Positions 1 to 11,548 of a stretch of DNA of 64,000 nt are shown here, in pieces. Numbering within the stretch: the stretch's first letter is position 1; each line of letters starts with the position of its first letter. The stretch is taken from the NCBI GenBank assembly GCA_014529385.2, contig CM043953.1, forward strand, positions 99,141,342 to 99,205,341, in the 5' to 3' direction. This DNA is from Adiantum capillus-veneris. Lineage: Eukaryota; Streptophyta; Polypodiopsida; Polypodiales; Pteridaceae. The position numbers and the translations under genes are program-made. The notes under the pieces were generated by a model. That model saw only the letters and a program-made list of their open reading frames with translations, had not been told where the DNA came from and ran no database searches.

Positions 1-220
1 GGTGGCAAGTATAGGTCTATTCTTTCATGGGTTCTAAAGCTCAAGTGTTCTACTACCAGATCGGATGTACAGCCAAAAAATAATGAAAATTGTCTTTTGT
101 TTATTTTGTCTTTCGCTATTGTCTATTGTCTTTTATTTTTGATATAATTTGGTCAAGTGTCAATATATGGTTCTATAAGGGGGGATAACAAATTTAATCT
201 CTCTCTTTCTATTTCCCGAG

Positions 221-481
221 TTGTCCTTGGTCGACAACTACCATATATTGAATTTGCCTTCATTTTACAATGTGTGTAATTTTGTCTTTTTAAACATCCT
301 TCAGGTTGGCTGGATTGTATCTCTTACACGTTTTGGGTATTCCCACGATAAAAGGATTCATATCCCACCTATTGGTGCACAATGCATGCTCTCTTGCTTC
401 AAGGGGACTGATTTTCATAAAAGTCTTCTTGACTATGAGAAAAAGGCAATACAAGAGCAAGAGCTTTCAGCTGTAAAATAG
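221..481 (+). pseudogene. 5' ORF fragment of the left PLE copy, unknown function
   Basis: An 86-codon open stretch near the outer end of the left arm. The same DNA in the right arm (about 5750-6000, minus strand) is interrupted, so coding potential is not conserved between the copies. I see no recognisable domain. It may be part of the N-terminal region of the PLE polyprotein or simply leader sequence. Confidence 0.3.
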
Positions 482-671
482 CTTCTATTAATGATTGGTT
501 AAAACTCTTAGCCCTTGCTAGAAAAGATCCCGCACAACTAATTAATGCACTTACCTCTTTTTTATTATCATTATGCTTTATTGATGCTCAAGACTTCTCT
601 TATTTAGACTTCTATTTCTCATCACTACCTTCCATAGTTAATAAGCTTTATTTCATTAATAATCTTCCTAT

Positions 672-1671
672 CCTTCCTTTGGCAATCAAAGAGTCTTAAG
701 AGATTGTTAACCCTCTTTTGGATCTAGAGCTTTTAGATCAAGAAGAAAAAGAAGCCCTAGGCCTAACTGACGACCCTTCTTGTCAAAAAATTGACAGATC
801 TATGCCTAGACATTTTTCTAAAGTCATTCCTACTCCCTTTCAGACAAATTAAGCCTTACATTGTTCACAAACTTTGGGATTTTGAGATAATGAATCTATG
901 TGCTCCTTTCACTATTCATTCTTTAGCTCTACTTTGCAGTCTGCCGCCTGATCTGGTAGAGTAATGCAAAACATCGGCACTTCAATCAAAGCATCTACTA
1001 TCACAGGATAAACCTTTTATACTAAAGCAGATAAAACTGTCAGACATTGACAGTAAAAAGTGCTCTAATACTTCCATGGTAGCCCGTATAAAGGGACTAT
1101 CACTCAATGAGAAAGAAAATGACATTCGGAAGTTCTTGAAAAATTGTTGGAACACATACAGACCATTCATCAAGTGCACTTGTAAGAAGAACCCTGGTTC
1201 AAGCTGCCCAACAACGATCATATTGGTTAATCACCTTCTATGGTTTGTATTTTTCAAAATCTCCTAAGGTTGTTTCCTTATTCCTTTGGACCCGCACAAG
1301 TATATGCTTTCATTGGCTGGGTGAAGTTCGACATGTGATACTGGTTTTTTACTCTCTTCATGAACATTTGATCGATGCAACAAAAGGTTTAGTATTATAT
1401 ACACCAGGAACTCCATTCCTCTCTCGAGTTCAACATTACCCAATTGGACTAACCATCGACACAATTTTCAAGCCCTCTAGAAGTAGGGAACAACTAAAGC
1501 GTATTGCTAGCACACCCAGCAAGGCATCATCTTCAAAACAAGCTCGACAATTTTGCGGATCGGAGGACTTTGGCAAAACTCCAAGAATGCTAGAGTACAG
1601 TAGAGATGGCAAGGTACGACATTTAATTACTAGAACGAATGATTTACAATGGTTTAAACAAGGTTAAAAAA
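672..1671 (+). pseudogene. N-terminal region of PLE polyprotein, left copy, broken
   Basis: Open segments in several frames match the minus-strand segments at 4611-5551. One frame has a Cys-containing patch (IKCTCKKNPGSSC, about 1165-1205). After it come a stretch with the residues VYAFIGWVK (about 1301-1327) and, in another frame, LHEHL. Frameshifts and stops at about 1240-1340 prevent a single reading frame. The order of a Cys cluster followed by a possible GIY-YIG-type stretch upstream of the RT would fit PLEs with an N-terminal endonuclease, but this part is a weak guess. The RT N-terminus follows at 1888. Confidence 0.4.
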
Positions 1672-1708
1672 TAAGACATCGTTTTATTCACCTAACTTTC
1701 ACTAACAA

Positions 1709-1850
1709 GTTTATGGAGTTTGTGCACCCCCACACGTTTTTTGAGGAATTGTTAATAGAATATTTGGTATCAAAAATAAGTTTATGGAGTTTGTGCACCC
1801 CCACACGTTTTTTGAGGAATTGTTAATAGAATATTTGGTATCAAAAATAA
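1709..1850 (+). repeat. 71-bp tandem duplication in left PLE arm
   Basis: The 71-bp unit beginning GTTTATGGAGTTTGTGCACC at 1709 is repeated from 1780 with essentially no change. The right arm has a single, slightly divergent copy at about 4452-4524, so the duplication arose after the two arms separated. Confidence 0.85.
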
Positions 1851-1887
1851 CCTGAAACACTTTCACATAAAATTTGGATGGAAGTAC

Positions 1888-2700
1888 ATGAACAATATGA
1901 GCCAATATTTATATAAAACATTTGACACATTTGCGAAACCTTTTGATCTTAGTGAACCTTGTGTATGCCATACCCAAAAACGGTTTAAAAAATTCTTGAA
2001 AAGTTTTCGCCATCTTGGTGAGCATGTTCTTATTACTCATCCAACTTTCATTAGACACCACACATTAAGGGATAACATATCAAAAGGCCTTAACCATATC
2101 CCCCTTGTCCCAGTGCATCTGGATTCAGTTAAGACCGAGTTCAAGAAGGGATGGACAAAATTATGCCAATTGCTCAATATGAATTGTACACCATCTCACT
2201 TTCATTTAATTGAAGAAAGAATTCCAATCCACTTTCCAAACTATAGGCATAACCAAATTCCCTGGTTCATGGAAAATGATATCTTAGACGAATTGGAATT
2301 TATCCAAAAACACATTTTTATATGTGGTTTGGACAAATCATCCCAAAATCCGATCTTTATCTATAAACAAATCATTAGACTGCATGCAAAGAACATATTG
2401 AATTCTTCAAAATTCATGTCTATACAAGAATGCAATAATACCATTGTCTCGCTCATTAATTCACAATGCAAGGAGTTTAGTGTTGTACCTACTCCTGATA
2501 AAGGCCTTCCCTACATTATGGGAAACTATAAAATTCACAAATAAAAATTTTGTTGGATAAAAAATGCCCATGATTGTGTTTTCTCCCCTGTGGCTAGTAT
2601 GATCACTAATTTTTTGTGAGGTTTATCTAACAGGCTTATTGAATATACCAAAAAATTTCAAAAAAACTCCAAACATTCTCAAAGGCTACTTGTTAATTAT
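1888..2700 (+). pseudogene. PLE reverse transcriptase, N-terminal part, left copy
   Basis: A 218-codon open frame (1888-2544) begins MNNMSQYLYKTF and ends in the box GNYKIHK, followed by a stop. The residues after the stop (WIKNAHDCVFSPVA, then NRLIEYTKKF) continue the same protein, interrupted by further stops. The K-I-H-K box preceding an N-A-x-D-C segment is typical of the fingers region of PLE RTs. The palm with the catalytic aspartates is missing because the copy breaks off near 2687. The right-arm homologue at 3757-4413 has the same length and differs at about a dozen residues. It cannot make an active RT. Confidence 0.65.
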
Positions 2701-2706
2701 GTAGGG

Positions 2707-4413
2707 CTACTTGTATGAAAGATACCTGGTGTCTAGGTAATGCGTCTTTTTTTCATGTTGTTTCTGTAGTATATTCCCTGATGAAAGGTCTTTTAGAATT
2801 ATATTTGTGTTCAAATATGTAGAACAAAACCTTGTATGAGTTGGTTTAATCGAAATGATATCCAATGGATATATCGTAAAGGGGTCCTCAAGGGACAAAG
2901 GTTTGTTGTGATTCATGCATTGCGTAATATATGTGTTATTAATGAATAGAAGATCATCCATATATCGATTAGACTGTATAAAAGCTAAAAGCATATCATA
3001 TTATTTGAGTCTAGATAATTTTCTAACATATTCTAGCTCAAACCAGGAAAGATATAGATTGCACCATAAGGGAGAACATGAGTATCCCATTGGGATTCCT
3101 TTAGTTGTTGGTATATATCCATCCCTAACCGTGAGAAGCAATTAAATAACACAAAGCTATTTAAAGCATCAAAGAATTCAAACGACCATTTAACTTCTGA
3201 TTTCTTCTTTGTAAGGTTAATTTTGCTTCTAGATGGTTTAAAACCTTTATAACCTTGAGTAGTTATTAATCTTTTAATGTTCCTCAAAGACTCCATCAGG
3301 CTATGTTTCCCATGGTGAGGAATTTCTTCATAACAAGCTTTAATATCGTATGTATGTATAAAATAAATCATTTTGGGAAGGTTTATTAAAGCTTCATATT
3401 GGTTGTTAATGATCCAGTATGCATTTGTATTAACCTTTGAGAATGTTAGGAGTTTTTTTTGAAAGTTTTTGGTATATTCAATAAGCCTGTTAGATAAACC
3501 TCACAAAAAATTAGTGATCATACTAGCCACAGGGGAGAAAACACAATCATGGACATTTGTTATCCACCAAAATTTTGATTTGTGAATTTTATACTTTCCC
3601 ATAATGTAGGGAAGGCCTTTGAGAATGTTTGGAGTTTTTTTGAAAGTTTTTGGTATATTCAATAAGCTTGTTAGATAAACCTCACAAAAAATTAGTGATC
3701 ATACTAGCCACAGGGGAGAAAACACAATCATGGGCATTTTTTATCCAACAAAATTTTTATTTGTGAATTTTATAGTTTCCCATAATGTAGGGAAGGCCTT
3801 TATCAAGAGTAGGTATAACACTAAACTCCTTGCATTGTGAATTAATGAGCGAGACAATGGTATTATTGCATTCTTGTATAGGCATGAATTTTGAAGAATT
3901 CAATATGTTCTTTGCATGCAGTCTAATGATTTTTTTATAGATAAAGATCAGATTTTGGGATGATTTGTCCAAACCACATATAAAAATGTGTTTTTGGATA
4001 AATTCCAATTCGTCTAAGATATCATTTTCCATGAACCCGGAAATTTGGTTATGCCTATAGTTTGGAAAGTGGATTGGAAGTCTTTCTTCAATTAAATGAA
4101 AGTGAGATGGTGTACAATTCATATTTAGAAATTGGCATAATTTTGTCCATCCCTTCTTGAACTCAGTCTTAACTGAATCCAGATGCACTGGGACAAGGGG
4201 GATATGGTTAAGGCCTTTTGATATGTTATCCCTTAATTTGTGGTGTCTAATGAAAGTTGGATGAGTAATAAGAACATGCTCACCAAGATGGCCAAAACTT
4301 TTCAGGAAGTTTTTAAACCGTTTTTGGGTATGGCATACACAAGGTTCACTAAGATCAAAAGGTTTCGCAAATGTGTCAAATGTTTTATATAAATATTGGC
4401 TCATATTGTTCAT
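2707..4413 (-). pseudogene. PLE reverse transcriptase, right copy, broken by stops and frameshifts
   Basis: Read right to left: 4413-3757 gives the RT N-terminal part ending in KIHK. 3440-3033 gives the first palm strand, with YDIKACYEEIP (motif A, its Asp present). 3105-2999 in a shifted frame gives KGIPMGYSCSPLW, the conserved primer-grip-side motif. 2994-2707 gives RYMDDLLFINN, with the catalytic YMDD box at 2953-2964. Motifs A and C are thus both intact at residue level, but a frameshift near 3090, a stop near 2999 and the 184-bp duplication disrupt the frame. RTs of this family copy element RNA at nicked or terminal DNA ends. The coding region ends right after the thumb, so no C-terminal GIY-YIG endonuclease is present here. 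Confidence 0.75.
3435..3800 (-). repeat. 184-bp tandem duplication inside PLE RT
   Basis: Two diverged copies of about 184 bp, 3435-3618 and 3619-3800, both starting CTTTGAGAATGTT and both containing the KIHK region. The left copy joins the RT palm and the right copy joins the RT N-terminus. The boundary at 3618/3619 is where homology to the left inverted arm also stops. Confidence 0.85.
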
Positions 4414-4610
4414 GTACTTCCATCCAAATTTTATGTGAAAGTGTTCAAGATTATTTTTGATACCAAATATCCTGATAACAATTCCGTAAAAAACGTGTGG
4501 GGGTGCACAAACTCCATAAACTTATTAGTGAAAGTTAGGTGAATAAAACGATGTCTTATTTTTTAACCTTGTTTAAACCATTGTAAATCATTCGTTCTAG
4601 TAATTAAATG

Positions 4611-5551
4611 TCATACCTTGCCATCTGTACTATACTCTAGCATTCTTGGAGTTTTGCCAAAGTCCTCCGATCCGCAAAATTGTCGAGCTTGTTTTGAAGA
4701 TGATGCCTTGCTGGGTGTGCTAGCAATACGCTTTAGTTGTTCCCTACTTCTAGAGGGCTTGAAAATTGTGTCGATGGTTAGTCCAATTGGGTGATGTTGA
4801 ACTCGAGAGAGGAATGGAGTTCTTGGTGTATATAATACTAAACCTTTTGTTGCATCAATCAAATGTTCATGAAGAGCGTAAAAAACCACTACCGCATGTC
4901 GAACTTCACCCAGCCAATGAAAGCATATACTTGTGCGGGTCCAAAGGAATAAGGAAACAACCTTGGGAGATTTTGAAATACATACCATAGAAGGTGATTA
5001 ACCAATATGATCGTTGTTGGGCAGCTTGAACCGGGGTTCTTCTTACAAGTGCACTTGATGAATGGTCTGTATGTGTTCCAACAATTTTTCAAGAACTTCC
5101 GAATGTCGTTTTCTTTCTCATTGAGTGATAGTCCCTTTGTACGGGCTACCATGGAAGTATTAGAGCACTTTTTACTGTCAATGTCTGACAGTTTTATCTG
5201 CTTTAGTATAAAAGGTTTATCCTGTGATAGTAGATGCTTTGATTGAAGTGCCGATGTTTTGCATTACTCTACCAAATCAGGCGGCAGACTACAAAGTAGA
5301 GCTAAAGAATGAATAGTGAAAGGAGCACATAGATTCATTATCTCAAAATCCCAAAGTTTGTGAACAATGTAAAGCTTAATTTTTCTGAAAGGGAGTAGTG
5401 GAACGACTTTAGAAAAATGTCTAGGCATAGATCTGTCAATTTTTTGACAAGAAGGGTCGTCAGTTAGGCCTAGGGCTTCTTTTTCTTCTTGATCTAAAAG
5501 CTCTAGATCCAAAAGAGGGTTAAAAATCTCTTGAGACTCTTTGATTGCCAA
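4611..5551 (-). pseudogene. N-terminal region of PLE polyprotein, right copy, broken
   Basis: Minus-strand open stretches 5551-5264, 5250-4889 and 4988-4611 mirror 672-1671. The middle one contains RKFLKNCWNTYRPFIKCTC, a Cys patch KNPGSSC and then GPAQVYAFIGWVKFD; the last contains VRH and LHEHLIDATKG in a shifted frame. A GIY-YIG nuclease would show a VYxG/FIG strand followed by R and EH residues, and these fragments could be such a module split by a frameshift. Calling it a nuclease is speculative. The tail is rich in Ser, Lys and Arg before the RT. Confidence 0.4.
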
Positions 5552-6917
5552 AGGAAGGATAGGAAGATTATTAATGAAATAAAGCTTATTAACTATGGAA
5601 GGTAGTAATGAGAAATAGAAGTCTAAATAAGAGCAGTCTTGAGCATCAATAAAGCATAATGATAATAAGAAAGAGCTAAGTGCATTAATTAGTTGTGCGG
5701 GATCTTTTCTGGCAAGGGCTAAGAGTTTTAACCAATCATTAATAGAAGCTATTTTAAAGCTGAAAGCTCTTGCTCTTGTATTGCCTTTTTCTCATAGTCA
5801 AGAAGACTTTTATGAAAATCAGTCCCCTTGAATCAAGAGAGCAAGCATTGTGCGCCAATAGGTGGGATATGAATCCTTTTATCGTGGGAATACCCAAAAC
5901 ATGTAAGAGATACAATCCAGCCAACGTGAAGGATGTTTAAAAATACAAAATTACACACATTGTAAAATGAAGGCAAATTCAATATATGGTAGTTGTCGAC
6001 CAAGGACAACTTGGGAAATAGAAAGAGAGAGATTAAATTTTTTATCCCCCCTTATAGAACCATATATTGACACTTGACCAAATTATATCAAAAATAAAAG
6101 ACAATAGACAATAGCTAAAGACAAAATAAACAAAAGACAATTTTCATTATTTTTTGTTGGTACATCCGATCTGGTAGTAGAACACTTGAGCTTTAGAACC
6201 CATGAAAGAATAGACCTATACCTGCCACCATCCAACACAAGCAGCTAGTTAGAACATGGGAAACCTTGATGGGAAGACAGGTATCCAAACAGTCTATTCT
6301 GCTCGTTATTGCTGTCCCATAGCCTTAAACCCCATTCACTCTCCTTATATGCATTTTGAGGGAGTTTTTTCTTTGCTTCTCTATCAGGCATGATCCGTTT
6401 TTTAACAATATTTTTTACAATAGGTTTGTTTGATAGACTTTCCTCTACCATATTTTCAACTGGTACACTGGTTGTTTCTGGTTTGATGATGAAGACTGAT
6501 TTTCATCCTTCCGGAAAATCACGTATGGCGGAGGGACGTGGCTTTCCATTGGATAAGTAGCATCTCTTGCAAGTTTTTGGGCTATCATTCTCAAAGTATG
6601 GTATATCCCCCATGGTTTGGATTCCGATAGAAAGCATCATACCCTGTAGTACAATTTCATAAACCAGATCTTGTCTATTAGTGGTCTATGTTAGATGCTA
6701 GCTTCTAACAGTAGCTGGAGAAAACTCAAGCGGAAAGCCACATTTGCATAGTGATTACATGTGAAATTGGAAAATCTACCCCCCAAATGGATAGAATGAG
6801 AGCATAAGAGGATAAAGAGAGAGATAGAGAAAGAAAGAGAAATAGAGAGACAAAAAGTTAGAAACGGAGCTTCATTTTGGGGTTACATAGAGGATAAGAT
6901 ATATATTACTTGTATTT

Positions 6918-7215
6918 TGCCAAAATTTTGGCAGAGTTTCGTTTGTAAGTAGACCCATTTTTCAAAAAGTAGACCGGTCCTCCTTTTGTAGGAGCCTCAC
7001 ATGAGGATTTTGTTTTAAATGATAAATCTATAACTACCCAACCAAGTATGTACGTGGTTTTCAAGACACGGTTATGTCAAACTTTTGAAATTTAGAAAGT
7101 CTTTTCCTTTTGGAAAAATTTTGCCAGAGTTTTGTTTGTAATTAGACATGTTTTTCAAAATAAACTTGCCCTCCTCTCTAAGGAGCCTCACATGGGGATT
7201 TTCTTTTCAAAAAGC
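6918..7215 (+). repeat. Diverged direct repeat, period about 193 bp
   Basis: The segment around 6930 (GCAGAGTTTCGTTTGTAAG, then AGGAGCCTCACATGAGGATT) recurs around 7123 (CCAGAGTTTTGTTTGTAAT, then AGGAGCCTCACATGGGGATT). Similar GGCAGAGTTT phrases occur at about 23405 and 55740, so this may be a dispersed LTR or leader fragment. Confidence 0.65.
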
Positions 7216-7932
7216 CATTTTGGAAAACTTTCCTCAAAAAAGTATATCAATAAACATAAAGATAACTTCATTTCCAAGCAATTAGATCAATCATTGAAAT
7301 GTTAAACAATCCTTTTTCCTATTTTAAAGACCAATTTTACTTAGTAGTTTGTTTTACAAACTTAGTGTATAAAAACCAATAAGAAACTATTCCAAACATT
7401 GGTTGGACATTCTCTTAGTAGACAGGAAGTCTACCTGAAAGCCCTAGTTTGTCATTTGTAAGTTTTATGTTGAAACTGCTCCTTGTCTGTTAACCAATGT
7501 ATGGCTGCCAAAAAACATAAAAGATGCTATTTCATGAGAGGATGTTCACCATTGTCTGTCTTTTTATTGAACAATGTTCTCTTTTAAAATTAGTCAAGTA
7601 AGAATTATGATGTGTATCTCCAATCATTTAATACATTTTAAAAATGCCGATATACTAGATGTATGCTCTGAGAATCATTTACATCCGATCATACATTGTT
7701 CTAGATTGTGCATCAATTTGTATACATATACTACAAAGTAGTGTCTTTCACAATGATATTACCATGATCATCCACCAAGTACTAGCTTTGTACAATATGT
7801 TTATGCATATCAAACTCATTAAATATAGTCGCTTACAAAATCCTTTCATTGATCAAGAAAAAATAGTGTTTTTTTATTCGCTATTATGATCAGTCACCAA
7901 GTACCACCTTTGTATCACATGTTTATGCATAC

Positions 7933-7989
7933 CCAAGTCATCACATACAATCGATTACCAAGTCATCACATACAATCGATTACCAAGTT
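7933..7989 (+). repeat. 25-bp tandem repeat
   Basis: CCAAGTCATCACATACAATC plus five further bases is repeated exactly at 7933 and 7958, with a partial third copy from 7983. An older diverged copy of the surrounding 115 bp lies at about 7765-7830. Confidence 0.8.
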
Positions 7990-8150
7990 TTCAGATATGT
8001 CTATCAGATATTAATGAAAAAATGTAAAAGACTCTTATTGCCGTTTGTGTAGTACTGCTAACGTTGACGCGATCGGATGTTGTGGCTTGTGAGTCCGGAT
8101 TCTCACCGGTTGATTGTGTGACGGGTTTGTTGCAACAACAGGTGTACGAT

Positions 8151-8215
8151 TGTGTGTGTGTGTGTGTGTGCGCGCGCGTAGCTTGTGTATCGAAGATCCT
8201 GGCAGCACCTCTCTT

Positions 8216-8282
<67 letters not shown>
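8151..8282 (+). repeat. (TG)n microsatellites
   Basis: A (TG)10 tract with a short (CG)4 tail at 8151-8178 and a longer uninterrupted (TG)n at about 8219-8282. Open frames on both strands here are simple Val/Cys or His/Thr repeats and are not genes. Confidence 0.95.
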
Positions 8283-8283
<1 letters not shown>

Positions 8284-8488
8284 TGAGAATAAACGGTACT
8301 GTAAGCAATCGCTATGTAGAATAGTCAAGTGGAGATTATGTGCAAGGTGTTTACACAGTAATACAATGGTATTTTTATACCTGCAGCCCACCGCATCTAC
8401 ATGCGGTGTCTTTATTGCTACCTTGTGTATAGAGAATCTGCCAACTGTTCAACTCTTTATAAGGCATGGCCAAATCGATGCAGGATAC

Positions 8489-8564
8489 GTTTTTCTTTTT
8501 GTCCACACCTATGTTTAAGCACCTATGTTTTTCTTTTTGTCCACACCTATGTTTAAGCACCTCA
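8489..8564 (+). repeat. 38-bp tandem duplication
   Basis: The 38-bp unit starting GTTTTTCTTTTTGTCCACAC at 8489 is repeated from 8527 without visible change. Confidence 0.85.
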
Positions 8565-8882
8565 CTTGGGTGAGGTTCAATTTAGACTTTTCTATTAAAG
8601 CCAGAGATAGCAAGAGAGTAATATAAATAGGAGGGATGTAGTCCTACCATACACAACCTCTTTTTAGATATTGTTGCTTTAGAATTGCTTTTACCAATTT
8701 CATGCTACGGACCCCTTAGATAGAAAGATAGAAGTAGAAAAAAGAAATAGATTGAGAACCCATTTTAAAAAAAACTTATCTTTATCCATCTTGCTCTGTA
8801 TAGAGAGGTAGGGATTGGGTAAGAGAGAGATAGAGAGGGGGTAAAAAAGAAGGTACCTCTTATCATGCTACTATCCGAGATT

Positions 8883-9195
<313 letters not shown>

Positions 9196-9212
9196 ATTAT
9201 TGTACTCGGAGG

Positions 9213-11548
9213 TTAAATATGACCTATGGGACCAAAGCTACATGTGATGTAGTATGTGTATGGCTGATGAGTGACTCTCGATGCTCCAAAATTGTGGTGA
9301 TGAGAGTCGCAATGGAGAGACCACACTGTGGCTGGGAGAGGAATGTGTAGGTCTAAGTCATGGCTAAAAATGTGAGAGAAGCAAGTTAAGATGTGACCAA
9401 AAGCTGAGCACTCTAGTAGTGTGTGGTACTCAGACTCTTGAATTTGCAATGAGCATAATGTGCACAGTTGATTTGACTCTTCTCCATTTCCCCAACTCCT
9501 TGTCTTGTATCGAAGGAAATGGGAGCTAAGACGAATGGCTGCAATAGTGCATATGACCGACAAGAGGATAGGCTCAAGCATGTAAGTGTGAGTACGGTTT
9601 CCTTTTTCAGCAAAGAACATGGTTTTGTAGTTGGGGGCAATATGGGTGGTGTAATGTATGAAGCGTGACCCATCGGATTTCTCCCAAGCCGTAATACATT
9701 GGCGTTGTAGAAAAGCTTCATTCACTTGGGAGTCAATTGAAGCATCATGTAGCAAGTTTAATGCATCCCATCTCCCAAACCACTTCTTTATGTCTTGCAT
9801 CCATCCCGTGCTCAAGATTTTGCTTTTATGCATCTTTTGAACTTTTTTGCTTACTTCCCAAGCAATTGTAGGAAGTCGATGTGAGGGGTTTTGACGCATC
9901 TTTATCATGTACTCCACAACCCTTTCCATGCCCATAACCTCAATTGGAAGTGATCCTGACTCAAGAAGTAGGAGTGCATATGGTGTTTGTGTCTTAACTT
10001 GGAGAAAGTTTGTAAGAAAATGCTTTTGGACATTCTCAAACTCTTTCCAAGTAGACTTTGAGATGCTCCTGCCCCACACTTCAACTCCATAAAGAAGAAC
10101 CGGTGTTACCAATGCATCAAAAAGATACTTCTTGAGAACCCAACACTTGATGTTTTCCGCATTACACATGTTCTCAAATGCATAATATGCTCTCTTTCCC
10201 ACTTCCAAATGACGCATACCACATTCATACCACTTGTGATTGGACGAAACCTCAAGGCCAAGGTACTCAGGTGTCTCATTGTTGTACACAATACGTGGCT
10301 TCTCCTTATGGTTGGTTTTCACAAGCATAACCTTTGTTTTGGATTCATTCACAATCAGCCCACTATGCAAGCAAAAGTTCTCAAGGACAACCATAAGCTT
10401 TTGTGCATCTTCTAAAGTGTGTGCTAGAAGCACTACAGCATCCGTATACAACAAAAGCATGATTACCACATTGCAAATAGTGACCTCTTCAATGCCTTCT
10501 TCTTTCATAAAGTCAAGTACCATTTGTTCCAATTGATTGAAGCATAGACCAAAGAGAGTTGGTGACAACGAACATACTGGTTTAACCCCAATAGTGCTTA
10601 CAAAAATTTCTCTTCCCATGCGCAATTGACAAATCAACTTCTCATAGATTCGAGAAACCGCAAGCATAAACTCACTTGGCACTTGGAGTTCTTCCATCCC
10701 TTTCCACAAATTATTACGTGGAATCATATCAAAGGATTTCTTAGAGTCCACAAGACAACAATACAAACCGCTTGCCTTTCAACCGAATTTTCTCCATGAG
10801 AACACAAAGGATGACAAGATAATCAATGGTGCTATGACATCGGCAAAAACCCCCTTGTCCTTTTGCACGCTTGTCATTCTCTTCATCCCAATCATTCAAT
10901 TTCAGCTCCATTATGCACCCAAACAACTTTGCCATAAGAGACCCAATCATTATAATCTGGTAGTTGTTTACATTCTTTACATCCCCTCCTTTATGCAAAG
11001 GCTTAACCCAATTAATACTCCAATCATAAGGCATACCATGTTGAAGTGCAAGGTTGAACATATCACACATCCACTCATGGGTAAAATCTCCCGTCCATTT
11101 GATCATCTCTGGATTGATACCTTGAAAGATCCCCCGCTTTGAGAGTGGCCAACTTTTCAAGCCCACCGCATACATCCTCAATAGGTAAAAAAGAGGGCAT
11201 ACATGGGAGTGAACCATAAAATGGTATTTTTTCAGCATTTGCTTGCTCATATAATTGCCTACAATGTGTGTCCATATCCACAAGACTCAAGTTACCAAAA
11301 TTCTCAACACTCTTGTCCCTCAAGTTTCTCCAGAATCTTCCACATGCATGTGCCTTTTCTTGGACTTGAAAAAGTTGCTGCTTTACTTCCCATCTTCTTC
11401 TCTTCTTTTGAATCAATGACTTGTATGTATGCAAATGACTTTGATAGTTGTATTTGTCCATAGTTGCATCAAGATTTATCAAGGACTTTTGAGCATCTTG
11501 ACATTCTTTCAAACCACATTTTGCATGATCTATCTTTGTTGATACCAT
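9213..11548 (-). pseudogene. LINE reverse transcriptase with C-terminal zinc finger, frameshifted
   Basis: Three overlapping minus-strand frames, 11548-11075, 11283-10741 and 10766-9213, read as one protein. The first is the basic, helical pre-RT region. The second has the fingers motifs WVKPLHKGGD, VNNYQII and GQGGFCRCHSTIDYL. The third has LVDSKKSFD (motif A; the family norm is DxxKAFD) and LLYTDAVVLL at about 10438-10455 in place of YADD, so the second catalytic Asp is lost. The tail contains CTLC...HTLLEC, the C-terminal zinc-binding motif of plant-type LINE RTs. Frameshifts lie near 10750 and 11100-11280. The enzyme would have performed target-primed reverse transcription in the nucleus; this copy is dead. 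Confidence 0.88.

Larger units (their letters stand above)
1..2687 (+). mobile_element. Penelope-like element, left inverted copy (truncated)
   Basis: This segment is the reverse complement, with scattered differences, of about 3619-6229. The first 19 bases pair with 6211-6229 and the match runs inward to about 2687, so the repeat may continue left of the window. It carries the 5' and N-terminal coding part of a Penelope-like retroelement pointing right, and breaks off shortly after the conserved KIHK box at 2533-2544. The RT catalytic core is absent from this arm. I assign it to PLEs because the right copy continues from the same coding region into an RT with PLE-like motifs. Confidence 0.75.
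2700..6229 (-). mobile_element. Penelope-like element, right copy, carries the RT core
   Basis: Minus-strand copy running from about 6229 (5' side) to about 2707. It holds the N-terminal region (4611-5551), the RT fingers (3757-4413) and, only in this copy, the RT palm (2707-3440). The left-arm partner lacks the palm, so 2700-3618 is single-copy spacer between the inverted arms. The right arm has its own 184-bp internal duplication. No poly(A) or obvious target-site duplication is visible. Confidence 0.7.
6230..8150. other. No recognisable gene; degenerate repeats
   Basis: A 68-codon minus-strand stretch (6245-6451, charged, WGLRLWDSNNEQNRL) lies just outside the right PLE arm; it may be the start of the PLE polyprotein or a chance ORF. 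A purine-rich patch (about 6800-6860) and AT-rich sequence follow. Apart from the tandem repeats listed separately I see nothing. Confidence 0.5.

Noticed and set aside
1888-2544. 218-codon conserved frame considered as a host gene because both copies are open
   Set aside because: In the right copy it continues directly into an RT with YMDD and KGIPMG motifs, so it is the RT N-terminus of a Penelope-like element.
7991-8518. Overlapping His/Thr- and Val/Cys-rich open frames on both strands
   Set aside because: They exist only because (TG)n has no stop in several frames; no domain outside the repeat.
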